Below are positions 17,039-26,971 of a stretch of DNA of 64,000 bases, one piece after another. Origin of the DNA: Stenotrophomonas nematodicola (GTDB lineage Bacteria; Pseudomonadota; Gammaproteobacteria; Xanthomonadales; Xanthomonadaceae); NCBI RefSeq assembly GCF_009467805.1, contig NZ_WIAY01000001.1, forward strand, positions 186,001 through 250,000. The letters run 5' to 3'. Position 1 is the first letter of the stretch. Each line of letters starts with the position of its first letter. The notes below the pieces were generated by a model. That model did not search any database. It saw nothing but the letters and a program-made list of their open reading frames with translations, and had not been told where the DNA came from. The translations under genes and the position numbers were made by a program.

Positions 17039-17715
17039 TGCGCACCCACCATGACCTGCAGAGACGGATCCGAATCCGTCCTGGGGCGTGCATTCTGTTT
17101 CAGTGCTTGATGCAGGAACGCGCGTCCGGCAGCGACATTCCCGCAGACCACCTTCGGCCGGGCCTGGTAGTAGCTGCCCCACTGGGATGCATCGCCGGTG
17201 AGTCGCCCCGGGCTTGCTTCGCCAAGGTCCACCGTGACCAGATGCAGCCGGTCGAGGGTGTTCCGCAGCTGTTGGGTGGCCGCGAACAGCACCCAGCGCA
17301 CGCGTGCGGCATGCAGCATGTCGGTCAAACGGACAATCAGCTCACGCGCTACGCCGGGGGTGGTGGCGGCAAAGTTGCCGATCTCGGCGATGCGGTCGCG
17401 ACCCACGCAGGCGATTTCCCGGTGGGACAGCAGTGCCTGTGCCGGCTCATCGAGATACTGCTCGACGAACAAGGGACCCTCGCTGCCAACACGCATGCCG
17501 ACGGCTGCCACCAGCTGCCCCTGTCCATCCCGGAACGCAAGCAGATGGGGCAGGAACGCGTGCAGCGTGGCACCGTAGCGTTTGCGGTACACATCGGCGA
17601 TGAACTGCTCCACCTCGTGGCGGCGCGGGTCCTGCGGGCCCACCATCTGCGACTGCGGCAGGATCGACGGGAACGTGACAGCGAGGGAAGTGGGGATCCA
17701 GGACATGGCGAGCAT
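17035..17715 (-). CDS. Thermostable hemolysin family protein
   Basis: 226 residues. The core from RRHEVEQFIADVYRKRYGA through AFRDGQGQLVAAVGMR, FVEQYLDE and RIAEIGNFAA matches the thermostable hemolysin (delta-VPH, T_hemolysin) family. This is a soluble family resembling acyl- or acetyl-transferases; despite the name, lysis is not established for most members. It is first in a seven-gene operon. The ATG at 17715 lies only 15 bp from the regulator half-sites, so ATG 17706 or 17646 (MVGPQDPRRHE) may be the true start. The family in this setting looks biosynthetic rather than toxic; that is my inference. Confidence 0.85.
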   Translation of the reverse strand: MLAMSWIPTSLAVTFPSILPQSQMVGPQDPRRHEVEQFIADVYRKRYGATLHAFLPHLLAFRDGQGQLVAAVGMRVGSEGPLFVEQYLDEPAQALLSHREIACVGRDRIAEIGNFAATTPGVARELIVRLTDMLHAARVRWVLFAATQQLRNTLDRLHLVTVDLGEASPGRLTGDASQWGSYYQARPKVVCGNVAAGRAFLHQALKQNARPRTDSDPSLQVMVGAQ

Positions 17716-17729
17716 GCTGGCCGGCCCGG

Positions 17730-17757
17730 ATTAAGGCTGAATTAGGGCGTAGTTAAG
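17730..17757 (-). promoter_or_regulatory. PmrA/QseB-like triple direct repeat
   Basis: On the minus strand three half-sites CTTAA, CCTAA and CTTAA occur with exact 11-bp spacing (plus-strand ttaag at 17731, ttagg at 17742, ttaag at 17753). The PmrA box is CTTAAT-N5-CTTAAT, the same period. The site lies directly upstream of an operon that itself encodes a QseB/PmrA-type regulator, which supports autoregulation. Confidence 0.72.
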
Positions 17758-18005
17758 CAGCCATTAGCATTCTGGAATGCTTTCGTTGTCGGGAGCACCT
17801 GCATCAAGCGTGGTAAGCGCACGCGCAGGACGCTGGTGCGGTAGGCGATGGAGTGCATGCAGCGGGGACAGGTAGAACCCGTTGCGGTCGTACTGGCGCG
17901 TTCCAGCGCACCGCTTCAGGAAGCACAGCGGGGAGGGCGACGGTCCGCCGTCGAACGGGCGGAAGGCAGGCGTGCCCGAACGGCGTCTGGTCGGCATCCG
18001 GTCTT

Positions 18006-18036
18006 GACGCAAATGTTATATCATCACATTTGCGTC
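18006..18036. promoter_or_regulatory. Zur binding site
   Basis: A 31-bp imperfect dyad centred on 18021 with arms GACGCAAATGTTATA and CATCACATTTGCGTC (13 of 15 positions pair). The inner 23 bp follow the gammaproteobacterial Zur consensus (AAATGTTATA, then a matching right half ending ACATTT). It is 52 bp upstream of the TonB receptor ATG, so zinc-dependent repression of that gene is predicted. Confidence 0.75.
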
Positions 18037-18087
18037 GTCAGCCGACAGGCGGCGGTAGGCCCCGTTCAATCTCCTCATCGAATACCC

Positions 18088-20136
18088 ATGAAAATCCATA
18101 TCCTGGTGGTCGCCGTTGCCGCCGCCTGCCTGTCCATGCAGGCCAACGCCCAATCGGTCGACTCCGCCCTGACCTTGGGCAAGGTCGATGTCCACTCGCA
18201 TTCCGAAGGCCAGCTCACGGCGCACCAGGTCCTGACCTCGGTCGATGTACTGGGTGCCGACCAGATTGAAGACAAGAACGTGTCGCAGAGCTGGGAACTG
18301 CTCGGTCAGATGCCCGGCATCCAGCTCACCGAAACCCGCCAGGGCGCCGAGTCCGGCAAGGTCAGCTTCCGTGCCTTCAACGGCGAGGGCTACCTCAATG
18401 CGATCAAGACGTTGATCGACGGCGTGCCCAGCAACGTCAACAGTGGCAACCAGCGTTTCATCGACATGCTGTTCCCACTGGAAATCAGCTACATCGAAGT
18501 CGTGCGCGGCACCAACGATCCGCGCTACGGCCTGCACAACATCGGTGGCAATGTGAACTTCGGCACCCGTCAGGGCGGCACCTACACCGACGCGCGCCTG
18601 GGCTACGGCAGCTACAACACGCGCAGTGCCCAGCTGGCGGTCGGTCGCGAAAGCGATGGATTCGCCCGGAACTATTTCCTGGGCTACCAGGACGCCGACG
18701 GCTACCGCGACAATGATGCATCGAAGAAGTACAGCATCGGCGGCAAGTGGTTCTACGGCAACCTGGAAGACGATGGACTGCGTGCAGGCCTGACCGCCCG
18801 CGCGTATCACAACGAAGCCGACGAGCCGGGCTTCATGACGGCAGAGGAACTGCGCGCCCACCGCCGCGGATCGGACCTGCGAAACCGCAACGATGGCGAC
18901 GACCGTGACATGCGCCAGGTCGCCGCCCATGTCGACCTGAAGCTGGCCGATGCTCTGTACTTCGGCACCAGGCTCTACTACAACAGCTACGAAGACGATC
19001 GCCGCATCACCTTCAGTGACCTGCCCACCGGCAATGCGCCGCGCCAGCGCCGCATCTGGGATGAAAGCCAGTTCGGCATGCTCAACACCCTCACCTGGAA
19101 TGCGAGCAGCGTGCTGACTCTGGAAGGTGGGTTCAATTACGAGCAGCAGGACAACCGTTACCAGCGCATGCGATTCAGCTACGCCGAGCCGACCGACTTC
19201 TGGGCCACGCCGGCACGCATCCAGAATGACGAACGACACAGCTTCGACAACTGGGGCGCATACGTGCAAGCCATTTACCAACCGATCGAGGCGTTGAAGA
19301 TCGTTCCCGCGTACCGTGTTGACCGCTACAGCGGCCGCACGCGCCTGGTGGATGGCACGACCGGCAGGCTGCAGCGCTACGGCAACATCAACCAGCCCAA
19401 GTTGAGCGTGGTCTATGCGCTGACCCCCAGCGCCAATATCTACGCCAACTGGGGGCGCACAGCGCAGGTGCTGACCGGCGGCACGGCCCCGGCTTACCTG
19501 ACCCCGGGCCAGGCGGCGATGAGCCCTTCCACCAACACCGGCATGGAACTGGGAATGAAGTTCAGCCCGTTCCGCGGTGCGCAGGCACGCGTGGCGGTCT
19601 GGCAGCAGGATGCGGAAAACGAAATCTCCAACATGCCGGCCACCGGGACCACCGTGCAGCTGGGCAAGACCCGCCGGCGTGGCGTGGATGCGCAGATTTC
19701 CGCACCGCTGGGGGAGCGCTGGACCGTGTGGGCGTCCCATGCGTACCAGGAGGCCAGGATCGAACGCGACGGCCGGGCAGGGGTGGAATCGCTGGAGGGC
19801 AATGAAGTGGCTGCCGTGCCGCGCCACATCAGCAACGTGGGTGTTGATTTCCGTGCCACCGACGCCCTGAAGTTCGGGCTGCAGGGCCGCGCGCAGGGTG
19901 ACTACTACCTGGAAGAGCGCAATGTGGCCGGCAAGTACGGCAACTTCGCCGTGCTGGATCTCAGTGCCGGTTATCAGATCAATCCAACCTGGAGCGTCGA
20001 TCTGCAGGTGAAGAATGCCACCGGCCGTGAGTACGCCTACGTATGGTATGACAGCTTCTTCCAGAGCCAGACACAACCCATGTTCTCGCCTTCGGCTGGT
20101 CGGCAGGTGTATATGGGGCTGACTATGAAGCTGTGA
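18088..20136 (+). CDS. TonB-dependent outer-membrane receptor, probably zinc-regulated
   Basis: 682 residues from ATG 18088 (MKIHILVVAVAAACLSMQANAQ, a typical signal peptide). The plug domain spans about 35-150 with GKVDVHSHSEGQ, LLGQMPGIQLTE and VVRGTNDPRYGLHNIGGNVNFGTRQGG. A 22-strand-type barrel follows, with the C-terminal strand ending VYMGLTMKL. It imports a scarce ligand across the outer membrane with TonB energy. The Zur box just upstream points to zinc or a zinc chelate, in the manner of ZnuD. Histidines near the plug N-terminus are few, so substrate rests on the box. A longer frame starting at 17848 is not the gene. Confidence 0.9.
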   Translation: MKIHILVVAVAAACLSMQANAQSVDSALTLGKVDVHSHSEGQLTAHQVLTSVDVLGADQIEDKNVSQSWELLGQMPGIQLTETRQGAESGKVSFRAFNGEGYLNAIKTLIDGVPSNVNSGNQRFIDMLFPLEISYIEVVRGTNDPRYGLHNIGGNVNFGTRQGGTYTDARLGYGSYNTRSAQLAVGRESDGFARNYFLGYQDADGYRDNDASKKYSIGGKWFYGNLEDDGLRAGLTARAYHNEADEPGFMTAEELRAHRRGSDLRNRNDGDDRDMRQVAAHVDLKLADALYFGTRLYYNSYEDDRRITFSDLPTGNAPRQRRIWDESQFGMLNTLTWNASSVLTLEGGFNYEQQDNRYQRMRFSYAEPTDFWATPARIQNDERHSFDNWGAYVQAIYQPIEALKIVPAYRVDRYSGRTRLVDGTTGRLQRYGNINQPKLSVVYALTPSANIYANWGRTAQVLTGGTAPAYLTPGQAAMSPSTNTGMELGMKFSPFRGAQARVAVWQQDAENEISNMPATGTTVQLGKTRRRGVDAQISAPLGERWTVWASHAYQEARIERDGRAGVESLEGNEVAAVPRHISNVGVDFRATDALKFGLQGRAQGDYYLEERNVAGKYGNFAVLDLSAGYQINPTWSVDLQVKNATGREYAYVWYDSFFQSQTQPMFSPSAGRQVYMGLTMKL

Positions 20137-20152
20137 AGGACGGGGGGCGCAG

Positions 20153-21451
20153 CTACGCACCACTGGCGTCACCAGGATGGAAGCCTCTGGGAAGGCGCTG
20201 CGCCGGCGCCTGGTCGACACCGGGCATCACGTCGTGGCAATCAGAAGTAGTTACCGCAGGTAGGGTGCGCCCGCCCGTTTGCAAGGCCCCCGACATAGGC
20301 ACATGATTGCCGCGGCAAGTGATGTCCTTCCGGTCGGCACCGTCAGAAGGCAGAGCCAGCTCGGCGATCGCCTGCCGTCTACATCCGACAGTACTCCATA
20401 AGCCTGCGCAGGTTTGCCTTACTGCCTCGCGCGCGTATCGGGTCACCCCGATCAGCGTGGCCGACGCTGCGCCATTCCAGTCGCCATAGCCAAGCAGCCA
20501 GACCGATGGCGCTGCGACCGAACGGACCTGGGTGTCATCCACGTCGATCCGACCCAGGGCGTTGACCATGCCCATTCCTTCCAGGTGCGACAACGCCGGC
20601 CGGAAGCCGGTGCACCAGATCACGGCGTCCAAGTTGCGTTCGCTGCCATCTGCCCACTGCATGCCGGTGGTGGTGAAACGGACGGGTGGCGGCATGGACA
20701 CCAGTACACCGCGGCGCCGTGCATCCACCACCGGCGGAACCATGACGATGTCGCCAAAACCACCCTGCGGAACATCCGGTTCGCGGCCTTCCTGCTGGGC
20801 CCTCCACTTCTCGGTTGCGCGTGCGAACAGAACGCGCCCGTCCACATCGTCGGCCAGGAAGGCTGGCTTGCCCTGGGTGATCCAAGTGGTGTCGGCCACC
20901 TTTGATACCTCGGCCAGAATCTGTGCTCCTGAGTTGCCGCTGCCGATGATCGCCACGCGCATTCCGGCGAAGGATCCAGGATGGATGTAGTGGGCCGAGT
21001 GCAGCTGCACGCCGCCGAATGCGTCCATACCTTCATAGTCGGGCGTGTAGGGATGCTGCCAGGTACCTGTGGCGCTTATCACTGCACGCGTATGCCACTG
21101 TCGGCCGTCATCTGCTACCACCAGCAGTCGGGTTCCCGAACGACTGACGCGTTCCACCTGCACGGGACGGATGACGGGCAGTGCATATTTGTGCTCGTAG
21201 CGCGTGAGGTAGTCCAGCACTTCCGCCTGCGAAGGGTACGGTTCCCGGGTGGCGGGCATCGGCCAACCGGGAATCGAGCTCCAGCCCGCCGGCGAGAACA
21301 GATGCAAGGATTTCCACGCATGCTGCCACGCCCCACCAGGTGACGTTTCAGCATCAAGAATCACATAGGACAGCCTGCTGCGACGCAGGAAGTAGCCGGC
21401 CGAAAGACCCGCCTGGCCACCTCCGATCACCACCACATCGACGTTGTCCAT
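20153..21451 (-). CDS. FAD/NAD(P)-binding monooxygenase-like protein of the ars cluster
   Basis: 432 residues from ATG 21451, just after a GAGGAAG ribosome site. FAD loop [19 protein letters not shown] at the N-terminus, NADPH loop [13 protein letters not shown] near 175, and ATG motifs ([17 protein letters not shown]). This is the flavin monooxygenase-like type (ArsO-like) often placed in ars operons. The homologous part appears to end near [16 protein letters not shown]. The last roughly 80 residues look unlike the family and may be a read-through extension after loss of the original stop. It is last in arsR-arsC-acr3-trxB-flavoprotein. A role in oxidising an arsenic species or thiol is inferred. 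Confidence 0.8.
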   Translation of the reverse strand: MDNVDVVVIGGGQAGLSAGYFLRRSRLSYVILDAETSPGGAWQHAWKSLHLFSPAGWSSIPGWPMPATREPYPSQAEVLDYLTRYEHKYALPVIRPVQVERVSRSGTRLLVVADDGRQWHTRAVISATGTWQHPYTPDYEGMDAFGGVQLHSAHYIHPGSFAGMRVAIIGSGNSGAQILAEVSKVADTTWITQGKPAFLADDVDGRVLFARATEKWRAQQEGREPDVPQGGFGDIVMVPPVVDARRRGVLVSMPPPVRFTTTGMQWADGSERNLDAVIWCTGFRPALSHLEGMGMVNALGRIDVDDTQVRSVAAPSVWLLGYGDWNGAASATLIGVTRYAREAVRQTCAGLWSTVGCRRQAIAELALPSDGADRKDITCRGNHVPMSGALQTGGRTLPAVTTSDCHDVMPGVDQAPAQRLPRGFHPGDASGA

Positions 21452-21475
21452 CTGGACTTCCTCACACCGATGCAC

Positions 21476-22465
<990 letters not shown>

Positions 22466-23524
22466 TCAGCGGCTCCGTGCGTCGGCAGGAAAGTAGCGCT
22501 TGCCCAGCCGCAGGGCGACATGGACCAGCAGGATCAGTACCGGCACTTCCACCAGCGGGCCGATGACGGCGGCGAAGGCGACCGGCGAGGCCAGGCCGAA
22601 GGCCGCGATGGCTACCGCGATGGCCAGTTCGAAGTTGTTGCCTGCCGCGGTGAACGCGATCGCAGTGGTGCGTGGATAATCCTTGGCAATCAGCTTGCCC
22701 ATGAAGAAGCTGATGACGAACTGGATGATGAAGTACAACGTCAGCGGGATCGCGATGCGCACCGCGTCCATGGGAATCCGCAGTACGTCACCGCCTTTCA
22801 GGCTGAACATCGCCACGATGGTGAACAGAAGTGCGGCGAGCGTTATCGGGCTGATGGCAGGCAGGAACTTCTCTTCATACCACTGCACGCCCTTGCGCGC
22901 CTTCAGCCATCGACTGGTGAGGAAACCGGCCAGGAACGGGATGCCCAGGTAGATCAGAACCGCCTCTGCGATGGTCCAGACGCTGACATCGATGACGCTG
23001 CCCTGCAGTCCGAACACCGGCGGCAACCAGGAAAGGAAGAACCACGCGTAGACGCTGAACAGCGCGATCTGGAAGATCGAGTTGAATGCCACCAGGCCCG
23101 CCACGTACTGGCCGTCGCCGCGGGCGAGCTGGTTCCACACCAGCACCATGGCGATGCAGCGCGCCAGGCCGATCAGGATCAGGCCGGTCATGTACTCGGG
23201 GTAGTCGCGCAGGAACAGCACCGCCAGGCCGAACATCAGGAACGGGCCCACGATCCAGTTCTGCAGCAGCGAGAGCACCAGCACGCGCTTGTCGGCAAAG
23301 ACGGTGGGCAGTTCCTCGTACTTCACCTTGGCCAGCGGCGGGTACATCATCAGGATCAGACCAATGGCGATCGGGATGTTGGTCGACCCTACGGAAAGGC
23401 TGTTCAACGCGCTGGGCACGCCTTCGAGCATCGCGCCCAGGCCGACGCCGAGCGCCATGGCGGCGAAGATCCACAGCGTCAGGTACCGGTCCAGAAACGA
23501 CAGGCGGGAGGTGTCAGTGGTCAT
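22466..23524 (-). CDS. acr3: ACR3-family arsenite efflux transporter
   Basis: 352 residues with ten membrane segments. Diagnostic stretches are [23 protein letters not shown] near 60-75, [16 protein letters not shown] with the essential Cys of ACR3 near 135, and [19 protein letters not shown] near 305. It exports As(OH)3 across the inner membrane by proton exchange. It sits between trxB and arsC in the minus-strand ars operon. Confidence 0.95.
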   Translation of the reverse strand: MTTDTSRLSFLDRYLTLWIFAAMALGVGLGAMLEGVPSALNSLSVGSTNIPIAIGLILMMYPPLAKVKYEELPTVFADKRVLVLSLLQNWIVGPFLMFGLAVLFLRDYPEYMTGLILIGLARCIAMVLVWNQLARGDGQYVAGLVAFNSIFQIALFSVYAWFFLSWLPPVFGLQGSVIDVSVWTIAEAVLIYLGIPFLAGFLTSRWLKARKGVQWYEEKFLPAISPITLAALLFTIVAMFSLKGGDVLRIPMDAVRIAIPLTLYFIIQFVISFFMGKLIAKDYPRTTAIAFTAAGNNFELAIAVAIAAFGLASPVAFAAVIGPLVEVPVLILLVHVALRLGKRYFPADARSR

Positions 23525-23544
23525 GGGGGCTTCCGGGAGGATGG

Positions 23545-24036
23545 TCAGTTGATCTGCGCAATCGGATCAAGCTGGGCCTTGAGGGCTTCACGGTCATCCC
23601 ATGTCCCGTCAGGAATCTCCAGGAAAGCCTTCAGGCGGGCTTTGATGATCTGATGCGCCCGGTCGAACGCTTCAGCCTTCTGTGCATCCGAGCCTTCCAC
23701 ACCGGCCGGGTCGAACAGGCCCCAGTGCACGCGCACGAAATCGCCGAACACAACCGGGCACGCCTCGGCGGCCGCGCTGTCGCACACGGTGACAATCAGA
23801 TCCATGACAGCAGCATCCGCTTCGGAAAATTCGTCCCAGGACTTGCTGCGCAGGCCCTCCACCGGGAAGCCCTCGCGCTGCAATTGGGCAATGGCGAACG
23901 GATTGACCCGACCGGCTGGCTGGCTGCCTGCACTGAAGGACTGATAGCGACCTTCGCCCCACATTTTCAGGGTCGATTCGGCCAACACGCTGCGCGCGGA
24001 ATTGCCGGTACAAAGGAACAGAACACGACGGGTCAT
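23545..24036 (-). CDS. arsC: Arsenate reductase, thioredoxin-coupled (low-molecular-weight phosphatase fold)
   Basis: 163 residues from ATG 24036. The P-loop CTGNSAR (CX5R) is at the N-terminus, and [10 protein letters not shown] provides the second and third cysteines of the thioredoxin-linked cascade. [16 protein letters not shown] contains the Asp-Pro region of this fold. It reduces arsenate to arsenite for Acr3. A second, unrelated ArsC (glutaredoxin type) is encoded at 25154. It follows arsR by 25 bp and is probably in the same transcript. Confidence 0.93.
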   Translation of the reverse strand: MTRRVLFLCTGNSARSVLAESTLKMWGEGRYQSFSAGSQPAGRVNPFAIAQLQREGFPVEGLRSKSWDEFSEADAAVMDLIVTVCDSAAAEACPVVFGDFVRVHWGLFDPAGVEGSDAQKAEAFDRAHQIIKARLKAFLEIPDGTWDDREALKAQLDPIAQIN

Positions 24037-24061
24037 TTTGGCGATCTCTGGGATATGGGGG

Positions 24062-24376
24062 TCAGCAACCTGCGGGGCGTTCACAGGCCTGTTCGTCGGC
24101 ACAGCAGTTTTCGGTGAGGTAGGCCACCAGCTCGTTCATCGCCACGAACTCAGCCCGGTAGCAGATGGTCCGGCCACGTTGCTCGGCGCTGATCAGTCCC
24201 GCAGCCAGCAGTTCCTTCAGGTGGAAGGAGAGCGTGGCGCCAGGCAAAGAGAGGGCTTGGGCAATGTCGCCGGCCAGCTTGCCGGCGCTGCCAGCCTGAA
24301 CCAGTAGACGGAAGATCGACAGGCGGGTGGCATGACCGAGGGCTGCCAGGGCGTGGGTTGCGTTCTTATGTTCCAT
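24062..24376 (-). CDS. arsR: ArsR arsenic-responsive repressor
   Basis: 104 residues from ATG 24376 (MEHKNATHALAALGHATRLSIFRLL). Winged helix with LSLPGATLSFHLKELLAAGLI as the recognition region. The N-terminal helix lacks the CxC of E. coli ArsR, but the C-terminus carries a cysteine group (NCCADEQACERPAGC) of the kind used by other ArsR subtypes to bind As(III). It is the first gene of the minus-strand operon. It faces arsH across 40 bp containing a GCTTC/GAAGC dyad, so it probably represses both directions. Confidence 0.93.
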   Translation of the reverse strand: MEHKNATHALAALGHATRLSIFRLLVQAGSAGKLAGDIAQALSLPGATLSFHLKELLAAGLISAEQRGRTICYRAEFVAMNELVAYLTENCCADEQACERPAGC

Positions 24377-24396
24377 GCTTCTAGAATAATCGAAGC
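24377..24396. promoter_or_regulatory. Probable ArsR operator between arsR and arsH
   Basis: Inverted repeat GCTTC-N10-GAAGC immediately upstream of the arsR ATG. The 40-bp gap is AT-rich compared with surroundings and must contain promoters for both arsR and arsH. Assigned from position; the match to a specific ArsR consensus is loose. Confidence 0.45.
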
Positions 24397-24416
24397 AAAA
24401 TGACAGGACAACCCCC

Positions 24417-25157
24417 GTGCAGCAGATCCCCAACGTGGTCCCGGGTGCCATGGACATTCCCACGGCCGCCAAGCTCAACGATCCGGCCGCGCAGCCACAC
24501 CGGCCACGCATCCTGATCCTGTACGGGTCGCTGCGGCCGCAGTCGTTCAGTCGCAAGCTGGCGCTGGAGGCGCAGCGGCTGCTGGAGCAGCTTGGGGCGG
24601 AAACCCGCCTCTTTGATCCACATGAGCTACCGATGCTTGACTCGGTGCCGGCCACTCACCCCAAGGTGCAGGAGCTGCGCCAGGCCTCGCTGTGGTCGGA
24701 AGGACACGTGTGGGTCAGCCCGGAACGCCACGGCACCCTTACGGCGGTGTTCAAGAACCAGATCGACTGGCTGCCGCTGGAAGAGGGCAGCGTTCGCCCC
24801 ACCCAGGGCCGCACGCTGGCAGTGATGCAGGTCTGCGGCGGTTCCCAGTCGTTCAACGTGGTCAACGCGCTGCGCGTGCTCGGCCGGTGGATGCGGATGG
24901 TGACAGTTCCCAACCAGTCGTCGGTCGCCAAAGCCTGGCAGGAGTTCGATGACGACGGTCGAATGAAGCCTTCGGCGTATTACGATCGCGTGGTGGACGT
25001 AATGGAGGAACTGGTCAAGTTCACCCTGCTGGTGCGCGGGCGCAGTGACTACCTGGTGGACCGTTACAGCGAACGCAAGGGGGCCGTCGAGACGGTGGCG
25101 CTGGCGGCCGCTGCAGGCGTGGTGGAGACCGTTTTGAACCAGGAGGAAAGTGCTTGA
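24417..25157 (+). CDS. arsH: ArsH NADPH-dependent flavin reductase / organoarsenical oxidase
   Basis: 246 residues starting at GTG 24417, or 235 from ATG 24450. The FMN phosphate motif [10 protein letters not shown] near residue 38 and [21 protein letters not shown] near 100-120 are hallmarks of ArsH. ArsH oxidises trivalent methylarsenicals and other organoarsenicals with NADPH and FMN. It starts the plus-strand arm of the ars cluster. Its stop overlaps the TTG start of the next arsC, so the two are translationally coupled. Confidence 0.94.
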   Translation: MQQIPNVVPGAMDIPTAAKLNDPAAQPHRPRILILYGSLRPQSFSRKLALEAQRLLEQLGAETRLFDPHELPMLDSVPATHPKVQELRQASLWSEGHVWVSPERHGTLTAVFKNQIDWLPLEEGSVRPTQGRTLAVMQVCGGSQSFNVVNALRVLGRWMRMVTVPNQSSVAKAWQEFDDDGRMKPSAYYDRVVDVMEELVKFTLLVRGRSDYLVDRYSERKGAVETVALAAAAGVVETVLNQEESA

Positions 25158-25573
25158 ACGCTGTCATCTATCACAACCCCAAGTGCGGTACCTCACGCAA
25201 CACCTTGGCGCTGATCCGCTTTGCCGGGATCGAACCGGACGTGATCGACTACCTGGCCAACCCACCCAGCCGTGCGCGCCTGGTCGAGCTCATTACGGCA
25301 GCGGGGTTGAGCGTGCGCGATGCCATCCGGCAGAAGGGAACGCCGTATGACGAACTCGGGCTAGGCGACGCAGCGCTGAGCGACGACGCGCTGCTTGATG
25401 CGATGCTGGCGCACCCGATACTCATCAATCGTCCTCTCGTACAAACCGATAGGGGTGCTCGTCTGTGCCGGCCTTCGGAAGTGGTGCTGGAGATCCTGCC
25501 GCCTCTGCCCGGACCGTTCCGAAAGGAAGATGGAGAGTTGGTGACCGGGCACGCCGGAAGCTCGACGCCATGA
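25154..25573 (+). CDS. arsC: Arsenate reductase, glutaredoxin-coupled type
   Basis: 139 residues from TTG 25154, with AGGAGG at 25141 as ribosome site. [21 protein letters not shown] contains the catalytic Cys11. [15 protein letters not shown] supplies the arginines that hold arsenate. It uses glutathione and glutaredoxin, unlike the thioredoxin-type ArsC in the opposite arm, so this cluster carries two mechanistically different arsenate reductases. Confidence 0.94.
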   Translation: MNAVIYHNPKCGTSRNTLALIRFAGIEPDVIDYLANPPSRARLVELITAAGLSVRDAIRQKGTPYDELGLGDAALSDDALLDAMLAHPILINRPLVQTDRGARLCRPSEVVLEILPPLPGPFRKEDGELVTGHAGSSTP

Positions 25574-25627
25574 TCCCATTGCCAGGCTGGGCTTGCCACC
25601 GCTGAGAACCACAGGAGGTCATGCCCG

Positions 25628-26827
25628 ATGCCGGCGCTGAATCCCATGACAAGCGACAGCGCATGGCGCGTCTTCCTGGTGTTCCTGCGACTGGGGCTGA
25701 CGTCGTTTGGCGGTCCAATCGCCCACCTGAGCTACTTCCGCCTCGAGTTCGTCGAACGCCGCCGCTGGCTGACGGACTGCAGCTACTCCGATCTGGTGGC
25801 CCTGTGCCAGCTACTGCCAGGCCCGGCCAGCAGCCAGGTTGGAATGGCGCTTGGCTTGCGCCGCGCCGGCTGGCCTGGCCTGCTGGCCGCTTGGGCCGGC
25901 TTTACGCTGCCGTCGGCCGTGCTGATGATCCTGTTCGCTTTGGGCGTTGCCAAATACCAGGCCATCATTGAATCCGGCTGGCTGCATGGCCTGAAGATCG
26001 TGGCAGTTGCAGTGGTGGCCCAAGCAGTATGGGGAATGGCCCGATCCCTGTGTCCGGATCGTCTACGGGCAGCGATGGCGGTCTTCGCGGCTGTGTTGAC
26101 CTTGTCCATGCCCTCGGTCGCCGGCCAGATCGTGGTGATCATCGCTGGCGGACTGCTCGGTCGCTGGATACTGAACATCGAACCGGCTTCCGGCCAATTA
26201 GACGGCGGCTATTCCGTCTCGCGAAGAACCGGCACGGTGGCACTGGTGCTACTGGTCCTGCCGCTTGTTCTGCTGCCCTTGTGGGCGGTGGCTAGCGGCT
26301 CCCCCTTGGCCGTGCTGTTGGAGGGTGTGTACCGCGCTGGCGCCCTGGTCTTCGGCGGCGGCCATGTCGTGCTGCCGTTGCTGCAGACCGCGGTTGTCCA
26401 AAGCGGCTGCGTGAGCACGGCGGACCTGCTCGCCGGGTATGGTGCGGCGCAGGCGGTGCCGGGCCCTCTCTTCTCCTTTGCGGCTTACTTGGGGGCTATG
26501 GCCGAGGGGTCGCTCGGTGGCTGGGCAGGAGGCCTTGCGCTGTTGGTGGTCATTTTCCTGCCAGCCTTTCTTGTGCTCGTGGGGGTGCTGCCGTTCTGGG
26601 AGTTCCTGCGCCACCGCAAGGATCTCCAAGCTTCGATTGCAGGCGTCAATGCCGGGGTGGTCGGCATCCTGCTGGCGGCGTTGTATGACCCGGTGTGGAC
26701 CAGCGCGATCCATGACCGATGGGATGTCGCGATGGCACTGGTTGCGTTTGGGCTACTGGTCGTTGCGCGTGCTCCGCCGGTCCTGGTCGTGTTGCTGGCT
26801 GCCGTGGCGGGTTGGGCGATGACGTGA
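25628..26827 (+). CDS. chrA: ChrA chromate efflux transporter
   Basis: 399 residues, the bidomain long-chain CHR type. The N-terminal half has FLRLGLTSFGGPIAHLSYFR and CQLLPGPASSQVGMALG; the C-terminal half repeats the pattern with GALVFGGGHVVLPLL and GYGAAQAVPGPLFSFAAYLG. It exports chromate with the proton motive force. It lies 54 bp after arsC on the same strand and probably rides in the arsenic operon. Confidence 0.94.
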   Translation: MPALNPMTSDSAWRVFLVFLRLGLTSFGGPIAHLSYFRLEFVERRRWLTDCSYSDLVALCQLLPGPASSQVGMALGLRRAGWPGLLAAWAGFTLPSAVLMILFALGVAKYQAIIESGWLHGLKIVAVAVVAQAVWGMARSLCPDRLRAAMAVFAAVLTLSMPSVAGQIVVIIAGGLLGRWILNIEPASGQLDGGYSVSRRTGTVALVLLVLPLVLLPLWAVASGSPLAVLLEGVYRAGALVFGGGHVVLPLLQTAVVQSGCVSTADLLAGYGAAQAVPGPLFSFAAYLGAMAEGSLGGWAGGLALLVVIFLPAFLVLVGVLPFWEFLRHRKDLQASIAGVNAGVVGILLAALYDPVWTSAIHDRWDVAMALVAFGLLVVARAPPVLVVLLAAVAGWAMT

Positions 26828-26870
26828 CAACGCCGCCAGGTTGGTCAAGAGCGGCTCGGCAGCGCAACCT

Positions 26871-26900
26871 GACGTCCGCTTCTGGCCGGAAGCGGACATG
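26871..26900. repeat. Interspersed hairpin repeat, copy 1
   Basis: GTCCGCTTCTGGCCGGAAGCGGAC forms a near-perfect hairpin around TGGCC. Related copies are at 31761-31788 and 40245-40274, all in intergenic DNA. It resembles the dispersed short palindromes scattered in proteobacterial genomes. Confidence 0.65.
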
Positions 26901-26971
26901 CGAGGGCGGTGTCACCGAATTCTCAGGGATGGCAGTATTTATGTTGCCGCGTAGCTTGCCAAGGTCGCAGC

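Larger units (their letters stand above)
17716..18087. other. Divergent regulatory region, hemolysin operon / TonB receptor
   Basis: 372 bp without a convincing gene. It holds the 11-bp direct repeats (17730-17757), a 14-bp palindrome GCATTCTGGAATGC (17767-17780) and the Zur-type box (18006-18036). An open frame on the minus strand here (17764-18012) has no recognisable product and crosses the Zur box. Confidence 0.6.

Noticed and set aside
17764..18012. 82-codon frame on the minus strand upstream of the TonB receptor
   Set aside because: Overlaps the Zur box and promoter region, with no family, no good ribosome site and Arg/Pro-rich composition.
18016..20220. 734-codon open frame opposite the TonB receptor
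   Set aside because: It is the antisense shadow of a strongly supported receptor gene in high-GC DNA; the translation has no domain and a biased Val/Ala/His/Gln composition.
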